Shown: in pieces, positions 13,160-61,935 of the stretch
Layout of the letters: every line of letters begins with the position of its first letter
Position numbering within the stretch: position 1 is the first letter of the stretch
NCBI GenBank assembly: GCA_033980235.1
Contig: CM067069.1
Coordinates: 2,093,255-2,157,254, forward strand
Origin: Diadema setosum
Lineage: Eukaryota; Echinodermata; Echinoidea; Diadematoida; Diadematidae
DNA length: 64,000 nt
Direction: 5' to 3'
Notes under the pieces: generated by a model
What the model was told of the DNA's origin: nothing
Databases searched by the model: none
Seen by the model: the letters and a program-made list of their open reading frames with translations, nothing else
Made by a program: the position numbers and the translations under genes

Positions 13160-13800
13160 GGGGCCCCATTTCATGAAAAGTTGCTCAGGTAGATCGTAAC
13201 CCGTCTCTTGTTATGATGAAATGGCAATCGTCTTGGTAATGACAAGAATCAAGTTTCCCGATTGGCTGTTGCCATGGGAATTTGCTATTCCAGCAAGATA
13301 TTTCCTATCCTAATACATGGTTCGACACTAACTTTTTTGTTTGGTGGCCCGATGGGGCCACCAAAATCCTAAATTTCAAATTTTTGGTGGCCCGAGAGAA
13401 AAATTTGGTGTCCCGAAAAAAAAAAAAGCCAATAAAAAACATTAAAAGTCCTTCTTTTTAATGAGTCAAATATTTAAGTTTTATGATAGTAACAATTAGA
13501 AGTTGGACATAATTATCTACCCATAAATAATCTTCAACAAACTTGCAACACTCACTCTCAGGCACTCATTCAGTCCTTTTCATCCATCCTTTAAACAAAT
13601 CTTAACTGCTAATTTCTGGCGCAAAAAAGTTACGAATTTATTGACATACTTTTCAAAAAATTTTGGTGGCCAGAGGCGGGCCACTAAATTTGTCCTTTTT
13701 TTGAAATTTGGTGGCCCGACTTTCAGCTTTGGTGGCCCCGGGCCACCGGGCCACCGTTAGTGTCGAGCCCTGCTAATAAGATTTTATGAAATGGGGCCCA
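13160..13800. mobile_element. outer element of a nested pair, GGGCCCCATTTCAT ends
   Basis: The left end reads GGGGCCCCATTTCATGAAA and the right end TTTATGAAATGGGGCCCA, forming inverted ends. It is interrupted by the element at 13316-13772. Confidence 0.65.
13316..13772. mobile_element. inner nested element, CAYGGYTCGACACTAAC ends
   Basis: The ends are CATGGTTCGACACTAAC and GTTAGTGTCGAGCCCTG. The direct repeat CTAATA flanks both sides (13310-13315 and 13773-13778). The interior repeats GGTGGCCCG/GGGCCACC in both orientations. It inserted into the outer element, so it is the younger of the two. Confidence 0.7.
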
Positions 13801-14055
13801 GAATAGAACATATTTTGTATAAGAATGGATGAAAAAAAAAAATAGCAGTGCTCGAGCGCTTACACCTGAAAGAAAATGACCCTCCTCTCAACAATTTTAA
13901 GAGCAACATAGGATTATCTACACTTTTTTTTTTTCAAACTAAACCCTATCACCCTAATCATCCAGTGTATGTATGTACTTGAGTAGTATATCACTCTTCT
14001 CCCCATCTCTCTCTCTATTATATACCTAATATATGCGTACATATATGTATATATA

Positions 14056-14392
14056 GATATCAAGAGTAAAAACAGTTGTATAAACACCGCTTACTTTAAT
14101 ATGCGCCAAGGTTTTCTTGCGTCGCAATAACATTCGCACTTTATTGCTTTAAATTACGCAGATTTTCTTTCTTCCTTTGTGGCGGCACTCCCTAGCGCTT
14201 ATACCTTGCGTCCAGCCAACCTTTTGTTATTATTATTTGTATCTTGGCAACTTATGCGTCTTCTTAGTTTCTTGCATCAAACTGTTTATGTTCAGACTTA
14301 CTTTGATAAAGGTGTTTGACCGAAACGTCAGTCCAATTTTTTGGCTCCTGCGGTGTTTAGGCCTATACGACTGTTTTTACTCTTGATACCTA
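14056..14392. mobile_element. MITE with about 30-bp inverted ends
   Basis: ATATCAAGAGTAAAAACAGT at the left is inverted at the right as ACTGTTTTTACTCTTGATAC. It is bordered on both sides by TA-rich microsatellite DNA. Confidence 0.7.
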
Positions 14393-14424
14393 CTTACTAC
14401 ACACCAATGCAGAACTTTCATATT

Positions 14425-14655
<231 letters not shown>

Positions 14656-14699
14656 ACACATACATACATAGATATGAATTCTCACTTTTGATACGCAGA

Positions 14700-16008
14700 T
14701 AGGTTAATAATTGTACTTATTCTCTACAGGCTGAAACTTCACTGTCATCACCCATGTTTACATTCCAAACCTAAAAGCATGTGAAAATAAAACAAACTGA
14801 ATCATCAATGAAGCAAACAGAAAAAAGTCACATCAAACAAAACTTAAAAGTCTTAATAAACAGGTACACATGACTTACATGAATATGGATTGAAACAAAC
14901 AAACAAGCAACAAATACAAGAGTCAGTAACACTTTAATGTGATACAAAATGCATACTCAGACTCATTAAACTAATACAGCACCACATCAATATATAACAT
15001 TTTTGGAAAATCAAAAACTGACTGTTCAAAACTGTTTTGACACATATATAGATTTCAGATGTTGTAGTCTTTGGCTTTGTATAATTTTCCAATGACCTGT
15101 GAATATCATAGTGTGTATAAATATGTATAACCACATACAGTATAGCACATACATCTAGTTGTGAATGAATTGTGTCTTTTCAGAAATCTTGTCAGTGAGA
15201 CTCTTTTCTTTCACTGATCAATAATATAACAATGCACACGGAAGGAAGAGATGATGAAGTACAAATTTCATGCCGATGCATCGTTTCTCACTGTAGAAAA
15301 TGAGATTGGGCACCTTCTGTCATATTACATACAATTTGTATCAAGCTTTCAGATCATCGCAAAACTTAATCAGAGTAGAAATCATTCCGTTGGTTAATAA
15401 CAAAATATAGGCAGCCATGATTAAGCCATAATATTGTGGGCTTCATGAACATTCAATAACTATTGAGTACTCTTACAGAGAAATTAAAGTGAATACATTC
15501 ACATGCCACAATGAAATGGAAGGTCACTACTCACAAGCAAGTAATCAAGTTGTTGCTGTTTCCATTCTCAGAATCAAAGATTAAGGTATTTCTTGCTTCT
15601 TTCATTTTTCTACCTGTTCAGAGAACAAAATGGTGAATTTCAGAAATCCAGCAAGTTGGATATTACTGAGACTTCACAATATTTGCTGTTTAATCAAGTT
15701 ACAATTTCAGGTAAGATTGCATGTATACACAATTCAGCTTGTGCCATCAATAATCTATTATTTGTTATGTAAACCCTTTTGGGGATGAACATTTCGTGGT
15801 GAGAATAGATTGACTGTTGGTAATTTCAGGGATGAACATTTTGTGACGAACGTAAATTGACTTTTGCTAATTACTTCCAATTATGATAATATCCATGGTA
15901 ATTAACCACAAATTTATCCAAGATTTGCATAGAGCTTTTATCTCAAGATATTCACTCTTTCTTGTTTTGTATCTGTATTTCAAAATCCATCCAACATGAA
16001 AGAAGAAA
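14700..16008. other. downstream flank / probable 3' UTR of the GBP-like gene
   Basis: No further coding exon is seen after the stop at 16009-16011. An ATTAAA hexamer occurs on the minus strand at 15689-15694, roughly 315 bases past the stop. The 3' end is otherwise undefined. Confidence 0.4.
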
Positions 16009-38864
<22,856 letters not shown>

Positions 38865-39420
38865 CGTGAAGCCGAAATGGATTCCTCTTTCTGGGCGTGC
38901 GGGCTGGCTTGCAGAAGCTTAGTCAGAATGTTTACCGGACCGGTTACTTCGCGTTCAAATTAATGCCAGTATTCAATTAAAATTCCATTACGTCGAATAT
39001 ATGGAGAATATTAGGGTCATACTGGTCGTGATAATTGAAAGTTAGGTGTGAATTTTACGAAATACCGGTAATTTTCCCCTGACAAACACACACCAATAGG
39101 TTTTAAAAAGGGGCGCCTCGGATGGACGTTCAGCTGCGGTTCATGTAAATGCTAGCGTAAAAGGCTAAGCTACTAGCTGAGCTGTACGTACACGTACTTG
39201 TGTACGTGAGCTCCACACACGTGTGGCGCCTCCGATCCTCTACTCGCTGATGTACACTCTGTACAATGATCGCTGAAAGTGAAAGATGTCCGCAAGAAAG
39301 GGCCGCTCGTCATCACCGCACCGAGAGTGGAAGTGGATGCAAGTGCCGATATAATGCCCCACGTGGCTACGATGGCAGCGACGATGTAATGATGCCATCG
39401 TGATGATAATCATCATGCAT
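38865..39420 (-). promoter_or_regulatory. putative promoter region of the GBP-like gene
   Basis: Upstream of the ATG, the minus strand has a TTTAAAA stretch near 39103 next to an inverted CCAAT (ATTGG). An E-box-containing palindrome CCACACACGTGTGG lies near 39212-39225. An IRF-like GAAAGTGAAAG is at 39275-39285. The transcription start is not visible; these are motif matches only. Confidence 0.35.
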
Positions 39421-39707
39421 TCAATTATCCCTTTGAATGTTCCTCTGCGATGTTCAGATTACTGAATAGTGACAATGGAAAATGAAAAGTCGTACAAGCA
39501 GAATGGTAGCAGGCGACTTTCATGAAAATTAGACAGGAGATAAGCAGGTAAAAAATGGATTTCAGTTTAGCATGTTTTCGCTGTAAACAACCTCTAAATG
39601 TTAGGTGACAAGAACGATAGTTCTTCAACTTGTCTGCCGCGCTCCCTTATGTTATTTATTAGGGAGCTTTAATGTGTAATCATCATAATAATAACAATAC
39701 CAGCTTG

Positions 39708-39875
39708 CAGGGGCGGATCCAGGAATTCCGTAAAGGGGAGGCGCCTTTACAAAATTAAAGGGGGTGGCGTACCCCCCCCCCCAATTTTTTTTTTGTTTTT
39801 TATACTTCTTTTGTTTAACAAAAAATAAAGAGGGGGAGCGCGCCCGATACGACCCGTTGGATCCGCCGCGCCACT
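39708..39875. mobile_element. hAT-like MITE, GGGGCGGATCC ends, copy 1
   Basis: The ends are CAGGGGCGGATCCAGG and GGATCCGCCGCGCCACTG. Same family as 58629-58783. The target duplication is not clear here. Confidence 0.65.
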
Positions 39876-40206
39876 GCATGGTTTACCAGATTAAAAAGTA
39901 TATTTTCAGCCCTTCTCTTTTACTGCGATAACCTCCCATATGTGTGTTTATGAGCACTTTTTTTTTTTAACAGAATAAAAAAAAAAATGTAGGCCTATCG
40001 TGCCATAGCCTAGGCATATTCATTGATTCGAAAGTTGAAATGTAAGGCCCCTAATTCAATTTTATACTCGAACATGTGGAATAACGAGCCTTCCGAATAA
40101 GGACCCTTGGAAACGACGAACCACGTAAAGTTATTGTATGATTAGATTTCTAAACTGAGCATTTCCACCGATTTTAGCTCACCTTTGCATGAGGCGTACT
40201 TGAGGC

Positions 40207-40446
40207 ATGTCATGAAGCAGTTTGTCAGACAAAGTTGTCGAACAAATTTGCTCTCAGCCAATCAGATGCAAGGATTTTAGTAGCTTGTAATAGTTAGTCA
40301 GAAAAATATCCATTTTATAAATAGATAAGCATTTTTGGTCGGATATTTTTCTGACAAACTGTTACCAGCTACGGAAATCCTTGCATCTGATTGGCTGAGA
40401 GCAAGTTTGTCCGACAACTTTGTGGGACAAAATGCTTCATGATAAA
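40207..40446. mobile_element. foldback MITE with about 100-bp arms
   Basis: TCATGAAGCA at the left and TGCTTCATGA at the right enclose arms containing GCTCTCAGCCAATCAGATGC and its inverse, with a short AT-rich loop near 40320. It sits between the divergent GBP-like and NDOR1 genes. Confidence 0.8.
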
Positions 40447-40464
40447 CCCCGGCCCCAGGCCTGA

Positions 40465-40602
40465 TCATCTCATCAGCTTGGGGGGAGGCACTGAACTCAG
40501 TGTTTGAGTTCAGTGGGGGGAGGGGCTCGGGATGGGGGCGCCGGGGGGCAAAGAGGTTTACCTCTTTGCGGGGAGGTAGGAGCGGAGCGCTCCGGGGAGC
40601 GT
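40465..40602. repeat. series of short GC-rich hairpins
   Basis: Three successive stem-loops: CACTGAACTCA/TGAGTTCAGTG, GCAAAGAGG/CCTCTTTGC, and the GGAGCGGAGCGCTCC stem. They are linked by G-runs and abut the telomere-like element. Confidence 0.6.
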
Positions 40603-40823
40603 TATTTTTTTTTTTTTTAAGACGGCACAGATTGGGGCATGGCGCGTGTTAAACCTATGGGAAAAACGTTGGGTTAGGGTTTTTGGTTATGGTTATGGTT
40701 AGGGTTAGGGTTAGGATTGGGGTTAGGGTTAGGGTTAGGGTTAGGATTAGGATTAGGGTTAGGTTTAGTGATAGGGTCCCCGATAGATTTTTTGTTTCCC
40801 CAATCTGTGCCGTCTAAAAAAAA
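40603..40823. mobile_element. inverted-repeat-bounded element with telomere-like TTAGGG repeats
   Basis: GACGGCACAGATTGGGG (40621-40637) and its perfect inverse (40798-40814), themselves flanked by a T-run and an A-run, enclose degenerate TTAGGG/TTAGGA repeats at about 40690-40770. Confidence 0.8.
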
Positions 40824-40849
40824 ACACGCCTCCGGGGAGGGTGGCCGTG

Positions 40850-40872
40850 GGGGGGGGGGGGGGGGGGGGGGG
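40850..40872. repeat. G homopolymer run
   Basis: Over 20 consecutive G beside the telomere-like element. It is prone to sequencing-length error and could form G-quadruplex structure. Confidence 0.9.
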
Positions 40873-40899
40873 CGTGGGGGGCACGTAATCACGTTCCAT

Positions 40900-42131
40900 T
40901 GCATGCTGCACGTTTATTGCAGCGTTATTGCATGCTCCACCATACAGTGTGCAGTAGCAATACTGATCTGTGCTCCACACACTTGGTTTTCGCCGATAAG
41001 CAAGCGTAAAAATCGAGGCCACCAGCGGAGGTTAGTCTTGATCGATTTCACCGAGTTTGCATGTTACAGGAGTCGCTTTGTATCCATTCATTTCAACAAA
41101 ATGTATGACGTTACTGAGGGACACCCAACATAACATCAGATCAGGGATACGAAACTGCGGATCGAAGAATGATACCACAAAGTATATCTGGAATGATCAG
41201 TGTGTAGTCCCACTAATTATATTTTATGTAGTGCGTGTAGCTAGTGATAGATTATTAGTGTTTATTTAACCCCGGCGCGGGGCGCTGTAGGCCTACGTGT
41301 TGGGGTCGCTGCTACGATTAGTGTTTAGTGTGTAATGATTAGATCTAGAATCTGGATCTGGTAGAATCTAGTAAAATTACGATCTCGTTCACGCTAGATC
41401 ATGACTCATTGTACTCATGAGATGTCTAGACTGCTAACATTAGACCCTTCTTGTGTCTTGTTAATATGTAACACGTTCATGACGTAGAGCGTCTTTAGTG
41501 ACGTTCTTAGACTTTAATGTTAGAAATGTTAATTAGGGACTAAATTAAATTTAGGTATTGGAAGGTTTCACAATGCATGCACCACGTGTTCTTTCTAGGA
41601 CAAGGGTGAGTGTGTGGCCCTGAAAAGGGCCTACCCAATCCCGACGTTGCGGCAAGCATGTTCTCGTTGTTATCAAGGGAAAGGCGAGCGTTATAACGTA
41701 ATAGTACTAAAATTACTAGTCGTGCTTTAACGTTATCCCGGTCACTGGATACTTCATTTAATTTCCAACCAGCAATGACAGTGCTCACTGGGAGCATTCC
41801 AGCCCATGCAGCCATTTTATACCTATATAGGCATGCACATGCTGATTTTTAAACCAATATAAACTTTCTCATCCTACTTTAGGTCTGTCATCATGTGGTT
41901 CTAATTTACTCTAACCCCTATGTTAGTCCAGGCAGAGGAGAATGAAGAAGGGGAAGAATGAAGAAGTGACATCTTAGAGACTGATTAGCGATAAATTTGC
42001 CTCTTGTTCAGTGGCCTCTTGTTAACTGTTCGGTATGGTTGTAATCTGGTTGGCCCTACACAACCAACAGATATTTTCTATTCACTGTCTATTAATGTTA
42101 CACCATTGTTATCATTTCCACTCTAAAGAAA
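40900..42131. other. upstream region of NDOR1
   Basis: No exon was recognised. The region probably holds the NDOR1 promoter and 5' UTR. AG-rich sequence (41930-41970) precedes the start codon. No TATA box or other core motif could be assigned. Confidence 0.4.
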
Positions 42132-56905
<14,774 letters not shown>

Positions 56906-56976
56906 CAACGGCATCTCATCAAATCACTTGATAGTCATGATATGGGATTCTTATCTTCTCATCTGAGATCAATTTT

Positions 56977-58281
56977 TATGCCTCCGCCACGAAGTGGTGC
57001 CGGAGGCATTATGTTTTCGGGTTGTCCGTCCGTCCGTCCGTCCTTCCGTCCGTCCGTCCGTCCGTCCGTCCTTCCGTCCGTCCGTAATGAATTTTGTGGA
57101 CAAGGTAACTATCGAAACCTGTTGAGGTATCCTAATGAAACTTGGCATGTATGTGTATTAGGGGGTGAAGTTGTGCCTATCAACTTTTGGGTGCACATGC
57201 TCAAGGTCAAAGGTCAAAAGGTCAAGGTCAAATACATAAAATTTCACTATTTCCATCATATCTATTGAATGCCTGAAGAGATTTTCTTGAAACTTAGTGT
57301 ATACATGTATTACCCAATTAACATTCTCTGGTGAAAGTTTGGGTCATGAGGTCAAAGGTCAAAGGTCAAAAGGTCAGGGTCAAATACATAAAATTACACT
57401 ATTTCCACCATATCTATTGAATGCCTGAAGATATTTTCTTGAAACTTAGTGTATACATGTATTACCCAATTAAAATTCTCTGGTGAAAGTTTGGGTCATG
57501 AGGTCAAAGGTCAAAAGGTCAAGTAAAAATATTAAAACTTCTTTTTTTTCTCCGTACCTTGGAAAATTGTTCAAGGTATCTTCATGGAACATAGTATATA
57601 CATGCACTGACTGGAAGTGATTATCTTGAGAATGTAGGGTTCATGGGGTCAAAGGTCAAAGGTCAAGTGCAAGACTTCAAAATTTTACTATTACCCTCAT
57701 ATTCATGCAATGCCAGCAGGGTTATTTTTTTACACTTGTTGTGTGCGTGTGTAACCTAATAGAAATTGTCTGGAAAGTTTTTTTTTTCTCTTTTTGCCTC
57801 AAAGGTCAAAAGGTCAAAGATCAAGTGAAAGTGCTGAACTAACTTTTTCCTCCATATCTCAGAAGTGGCTCAAGTTACCTTGAAACTTAGTACATATTAT
57901 GCATGTTCTACCTGAAAGTAATTATCTTATGACTTTTAGGGTCAAGGGCCAGATGAAAATGGTAACAATTTACTATTCAATTCAGAAATTGCACTTTTTC
58001 TCCACACCTGTACCTTGAAAATTACTCAATGCCTAAATGTATGAATGGGTCAAAGTCAAGTTAAAGTCCTTAAATCCCTAGATACATGCTCTCCTGTTCA
58101 TCCAATTAAACCTACGTCAAGGAAGGTGAACATTCAATACATTTGTGACAAACTTGTCATTCCAATATTTTGCCAATTTTGTGAAAATGTAATCACACAG
58201 TGTCCACATGTACTATCTAGACCTATTGGGAAAATCATGCATTATGGCGGAGGCATACCAGTCGCCAAAGCGACATTTCTA
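56977..58281. mobile_element. CCTCCGCC element with CCGT and AGGTCA tandem repeats
   Basis: It opens TATGCCTCCGCCACGAAG, a hairpin with GTGCCGGAGGC. It closes with GGCGGAGGCATA and a GTCGCCAAAGCGAC hairpin. Inside is a (CCGT)n tract (57027-57085) and an internal unit of about 150 bp (starting near 57226 and 57377) built around AGGTCAAAGGTCA. It starts 72 bp after the NDOR1 stop, so it may lie inside the 3' UTR. Confidence 0.75.
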
Positions 58282-58628
58282 GTTTTTTTTTATGTCACTG
58301 AAATTTCATACATGCAGGCATGATGATTTCATGATTGAATGAGGGTGCTTTTATGCTTCGCTTTTTTGGAACATAACCAGCGTTTTGAAATATGATTAAT
58401 GCAAACACGGTTGCAGCACAACTCACTTTGGTATAAACAAAGTTTCAAAAAAGGCCAATTCACAAGGGGCACATAGGGGTGTGTTTCCATGCATAAACTC
58501 AAATCATGTTACGATCACGATTCTATTGAGTCGCATTTACTAGGAAGGCATAAACACAAAATCATGTACACTGAACAGCTTGCTACAATATAATAAGGAT
58601 TCATATTTTTTCAACAATGCACAGTGCA

Positions 58629-58783
58629 GGGGCTGATCCAGGAAATCCGTAAAGGGGGGCACAAACAATATTTCTGGTGCTACTTCCGGGTTTCATCTCA
58701 TTTTTTTTCTGTTTATTTCTTTTGTTTGAACAAAAAAATAAGAGGGGACGCACGCCCAGTGCACCCCGTCTGGATCCGCCACT
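58629..58783. mobile_element. hAT-like MITE, copy 2, with 8-bp target duplication
   Basis: ACAGTGCA at 58621-58628 and 58784-58791 are perfect 8-bp direct repeats around ends GGGGCTGATCC / GGATCCGCCACT. The 8-bp length and end sequence fit hAT-type elements. Homologous to 39708-39875. Confidence 0.8.
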
Positions 58784-58791
58784 ACAGTGCA

Positions 58792-61360
58792 TGTCTGTGA
58801 AACTGGCTCTTTCTCAAGCTCGCAAAAAAAGATGAGTATAAACAGTACCCCCATGAAGGCAGTTTTGGATCAGCGTTCCAGAATGCTGATACTGTGTTTG
58901 CAATTCGAGCATACACGTACCCTGAGACTGATAGATTATTTTCTTAATGTCAGCCTGTTTCAAAAATTGCTGAGAGAGAGAGAGAGGAAGAGAGATTCTT
59001 CCATGATTGCGTAAGCAAAAGAAGCAGCTATCAGTACATATCATAATGCAATGGTACAAAGTTGAGAAGCCGTTAAAGTTTGCAGTCGTGGGCATTTTGG
59101 ATTACATACTGACGTTTGACGTGAACTTATTTATACTCATCACCATGATCACCTCAGCCAAACAGAACGGATGCACTATCATAGGTTTAGCTCACATTCT
59201 GTACTACCTCACAAGAAAATGTTGGTAAAATTTTATCAGAATATGTGAAATGATATGTGAGACAAGGACCGTTATATAGACTGCAAGAAAAAAAAAAGGG
59301 AGAAAGAAAAGATGATAACACAGATAGAAAAAGGAATTCTGGCCTTTTTGAGAAATTTTTGTAACTTTCTGTGAAGCTCAGCAGCCATCTGTGAGCAAAG
59401 GCAGGCTTTTAGCATTAGCAAAAACAGCTCCGGGAAAACACTGGTAACCTGTGTAAGCCAGTGTAAGCCATTTTGTGGGCTATGTAATATTGCAAAAATT
59501 AAATTTCACAGGGAAATTTATACATCTACTGATTTGCAATGTTTCAGTCAAATGTGGTGAAAATGCTTTTCCCCAATACAAAGTGAAATTACACTTGAGG
59601 CAATCAGTGGACATTGTATAATTACTATCTTTTTTAATTATCTTTATTCTGTTGTCTATGTCTTTGTTTTCATTTTCAATGAGATTTAATCCAAAGACCC
59701 AGCAGTGGTTAGAAATGAAAGCGCCATACCTCGTCCTGAATATAGTCCTCTGTAAAATGGTGAGAGGATCTAAACAAGATGTTTTACCAGTGTTTAATAT
59801 TGGTAGACTCTCGGCTAAATTGTGGGCAAATGATTATTGGTTGTGAGCACCTGTTTCTTGTAGATTTCAATCATGTCACCTTCTGCAAATGTGGAATCAA
59901 CACATAATTGTAAACAGACAGGAATGTGTTTATTCTCCAAGATGTATCCAGACACCTGTTTTATTGTTATCCAAACACCTGTTTTTATTGTTAGCTATCA
60001 GTTGTAACAAGTGTTGGAATGATGTGTGCAATGAGATTTAATTGTGGAGAAAATTATATTTAGAACCATGGTCACCTGTAAAGTGTGACTTTCAATTTCA
60101 GGCGCTTTGCTTACACCAATCAATTTTTATTTTATTTTTATGTAAACAAAATGGATTGTGCTAGCATCACCAACGCCTCCAAACATTCTTCATTGTTGCA
60201 ATTTTAAGCTGGTTGAACAACAGGGACTAATGGCAATAATATTTGTTGAAAAGCTTTGGTTTCTTTTACCCAATTTCATAATGTTGTAGGGGTTTTAATC
60301 AAGGAATCAGAATTCTTGATTCCATTTAGATGTTACTGTTACTCTAAAAATATGAATAAATACCTCTCCTATGAAGGTTTGAAGAATTAGCAAATACCAG
60401 ATCGTTCCTTAGTTTTGTTTTGTTTTGTTTTTTCCCTGCCATTTTCTTTTGCTTTTACTCTTCAGTGTGGTTTCTCAATCTGCATTGCGGTTTCTATTAT
60501 TGAGTTAACCAATTTGTTTCTTATGATACACCATTACACTACAGTTAAAGGTTTTTGAAATACTCTATGATTATTTTACAAGTATTCACAGAATTTTATA
60601 TCTTCATACCGGTGGGAAGTATAAATTGGTGAACAGTTTTTATATGAATTGTAGTCATTTGATAATACTAAACATAAAAATGTATGTTCTTTGTGTCTGC
60701 ATGTGACTGTTGGCCTGTGGATATGTAATGTAATGTGTGTGTGTGTGTGTGTGTTTATGTGTGTGTTTGTATACAAACGTTTGTATCTGTTAGTGTTTCT
60801 ATACTTTGAGGAAAGAATTTTTAACTGGTTCAACTTCGAGTCTAACAGCAGACAAGATTAGTAGCTATGACAGTGTGATTACTAATCATGATTACAAATA
60901 ATTATTAATTTTATTAAACAGGTTTGATTTTGTCCACTCCCAGAAAGCGGGTCATTTATGAACATCTTCTTTCAAAGTGAACTCGTTAAAGGAAGAGACT
61001 GGTGTGTTTTACATTTCCTTCTTTTCTTTCCCGTGTATTGTAGCATGTGGCCGCACACAACAATCAAATAATACTCGACAGGCTTTACGAGGGGCGACAC
61101 AGATTTAGGACACATTATACTTCAAATCTGAAGCAACATTTAATTGTGACAATTCGATCCATAAAATTCAAAATCTTCTCAAGAGCTGGCATCGTAGCAC
61201 TGCCATCATTGTGGAATAGACAATTACACCTTTGTACAAACAGTTTTTGTGTGCCATGGTTTTTATACAACACATTAAATAAGACAAACAGTCACATTAC
61301 TTCTTGCTTCATTTTAACCCACTCTCCTACGCAAATTGCAAAGAGCCATAAATAAATACA
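58792..61360. other. stretch without a recognised gene
   Basis: No exon with family similarity was found on either strand. A (GT)n run lies at 60737-60765. An AATAAA at 60355-60360 could serve a long NDOR1 3' UTR, but nothing ties it to that gene. Frames such as the one at 61047-61355 look random. Confidence 0.45.
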
Positions 61361-61444
61361 TAAGACATTAATACTATACATACAAGGGTATTTTTACCAT
61401 AAAAAAGACAAGTACAGGGACTCATATATATATAATAAGTAATC

Positions 61445-61935
61445 TGCTTTTTCATAACACTTGCCGTTTATTTTTATCCCAACCGTTTGCAGCAAGGCAA
61501 GGATTATTATTGTTCAGAGCGAATCACGATGTAAGTTATCCCACTCCAGTACTTATGAAATCAACCCACACAGACTTTTGTCAAACAGTCAAGGAGAGAA
61601 TGTTGTTTGGAATCAAATCGGAGCAAGGGATCTGCGAAACTCTGATCGAAGTATGTGAAAAGTAATGACATTTAACAGTCTACAGATAAGGGTATCTTTG
61701 ACATAAAGAAGCCACATACAAGGACTCTAACACTGTCACATAGTGCTTAAACTGCTGTTTCGTAGTACTTTAGCCGCTTATTTTTATCCCAACGTTTGCA
61801 GCAAGGGCTGGCAAAGACTGTTATTGGTGGTAGCGAATCACAATGTAAGTTTTCCCCACTCCATTAACTTTACTTTACTTCTGAAATCAACCCACGCTGA
61901 CTTTCATCAAGGACAGAATGTTGTTTGAAATGAAC
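61445..61935. repeat. about 285-bp tandem duplication with exon-like core
   Basis: The segments at about 61465-61612 and 61765-61935 share TTATTTTTATCCCAAC, GTTTGCAGCAAGG, GCGAATCAC.ATGTAAGT and AGAATGTTGTTTG. Each has an acceptor-like TTTGCAG and a donor-like GTAAGT about 40 bases apart. Confidence 0.55.

Noticed and set aside
14177..14386. Frame containing VFDRNVS, as seen near some retroelement ends
   Set aside because: It lies wholly inside a short inverted-end MITE and has no reverse transcriptase or endonuclease sequence.
40674..41133. Gly-Leu repeat reading frame
   Set aside because: Produced by the TTAGGG-like repeats and the adjoining G-run.
56942..57268. Reading frame with repeated Pro-Ser-Val-Arg
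   Set aside because: It translates the (CCGT)n tract of a repeat element and shows no gene features.
61047..61355. 102-residue frame with faint resemblance to the end of reverse-transcriptase-linked ORFs
   Set aside because: No catalytic motif, no flanking retroelement structure, and the composition looks random.
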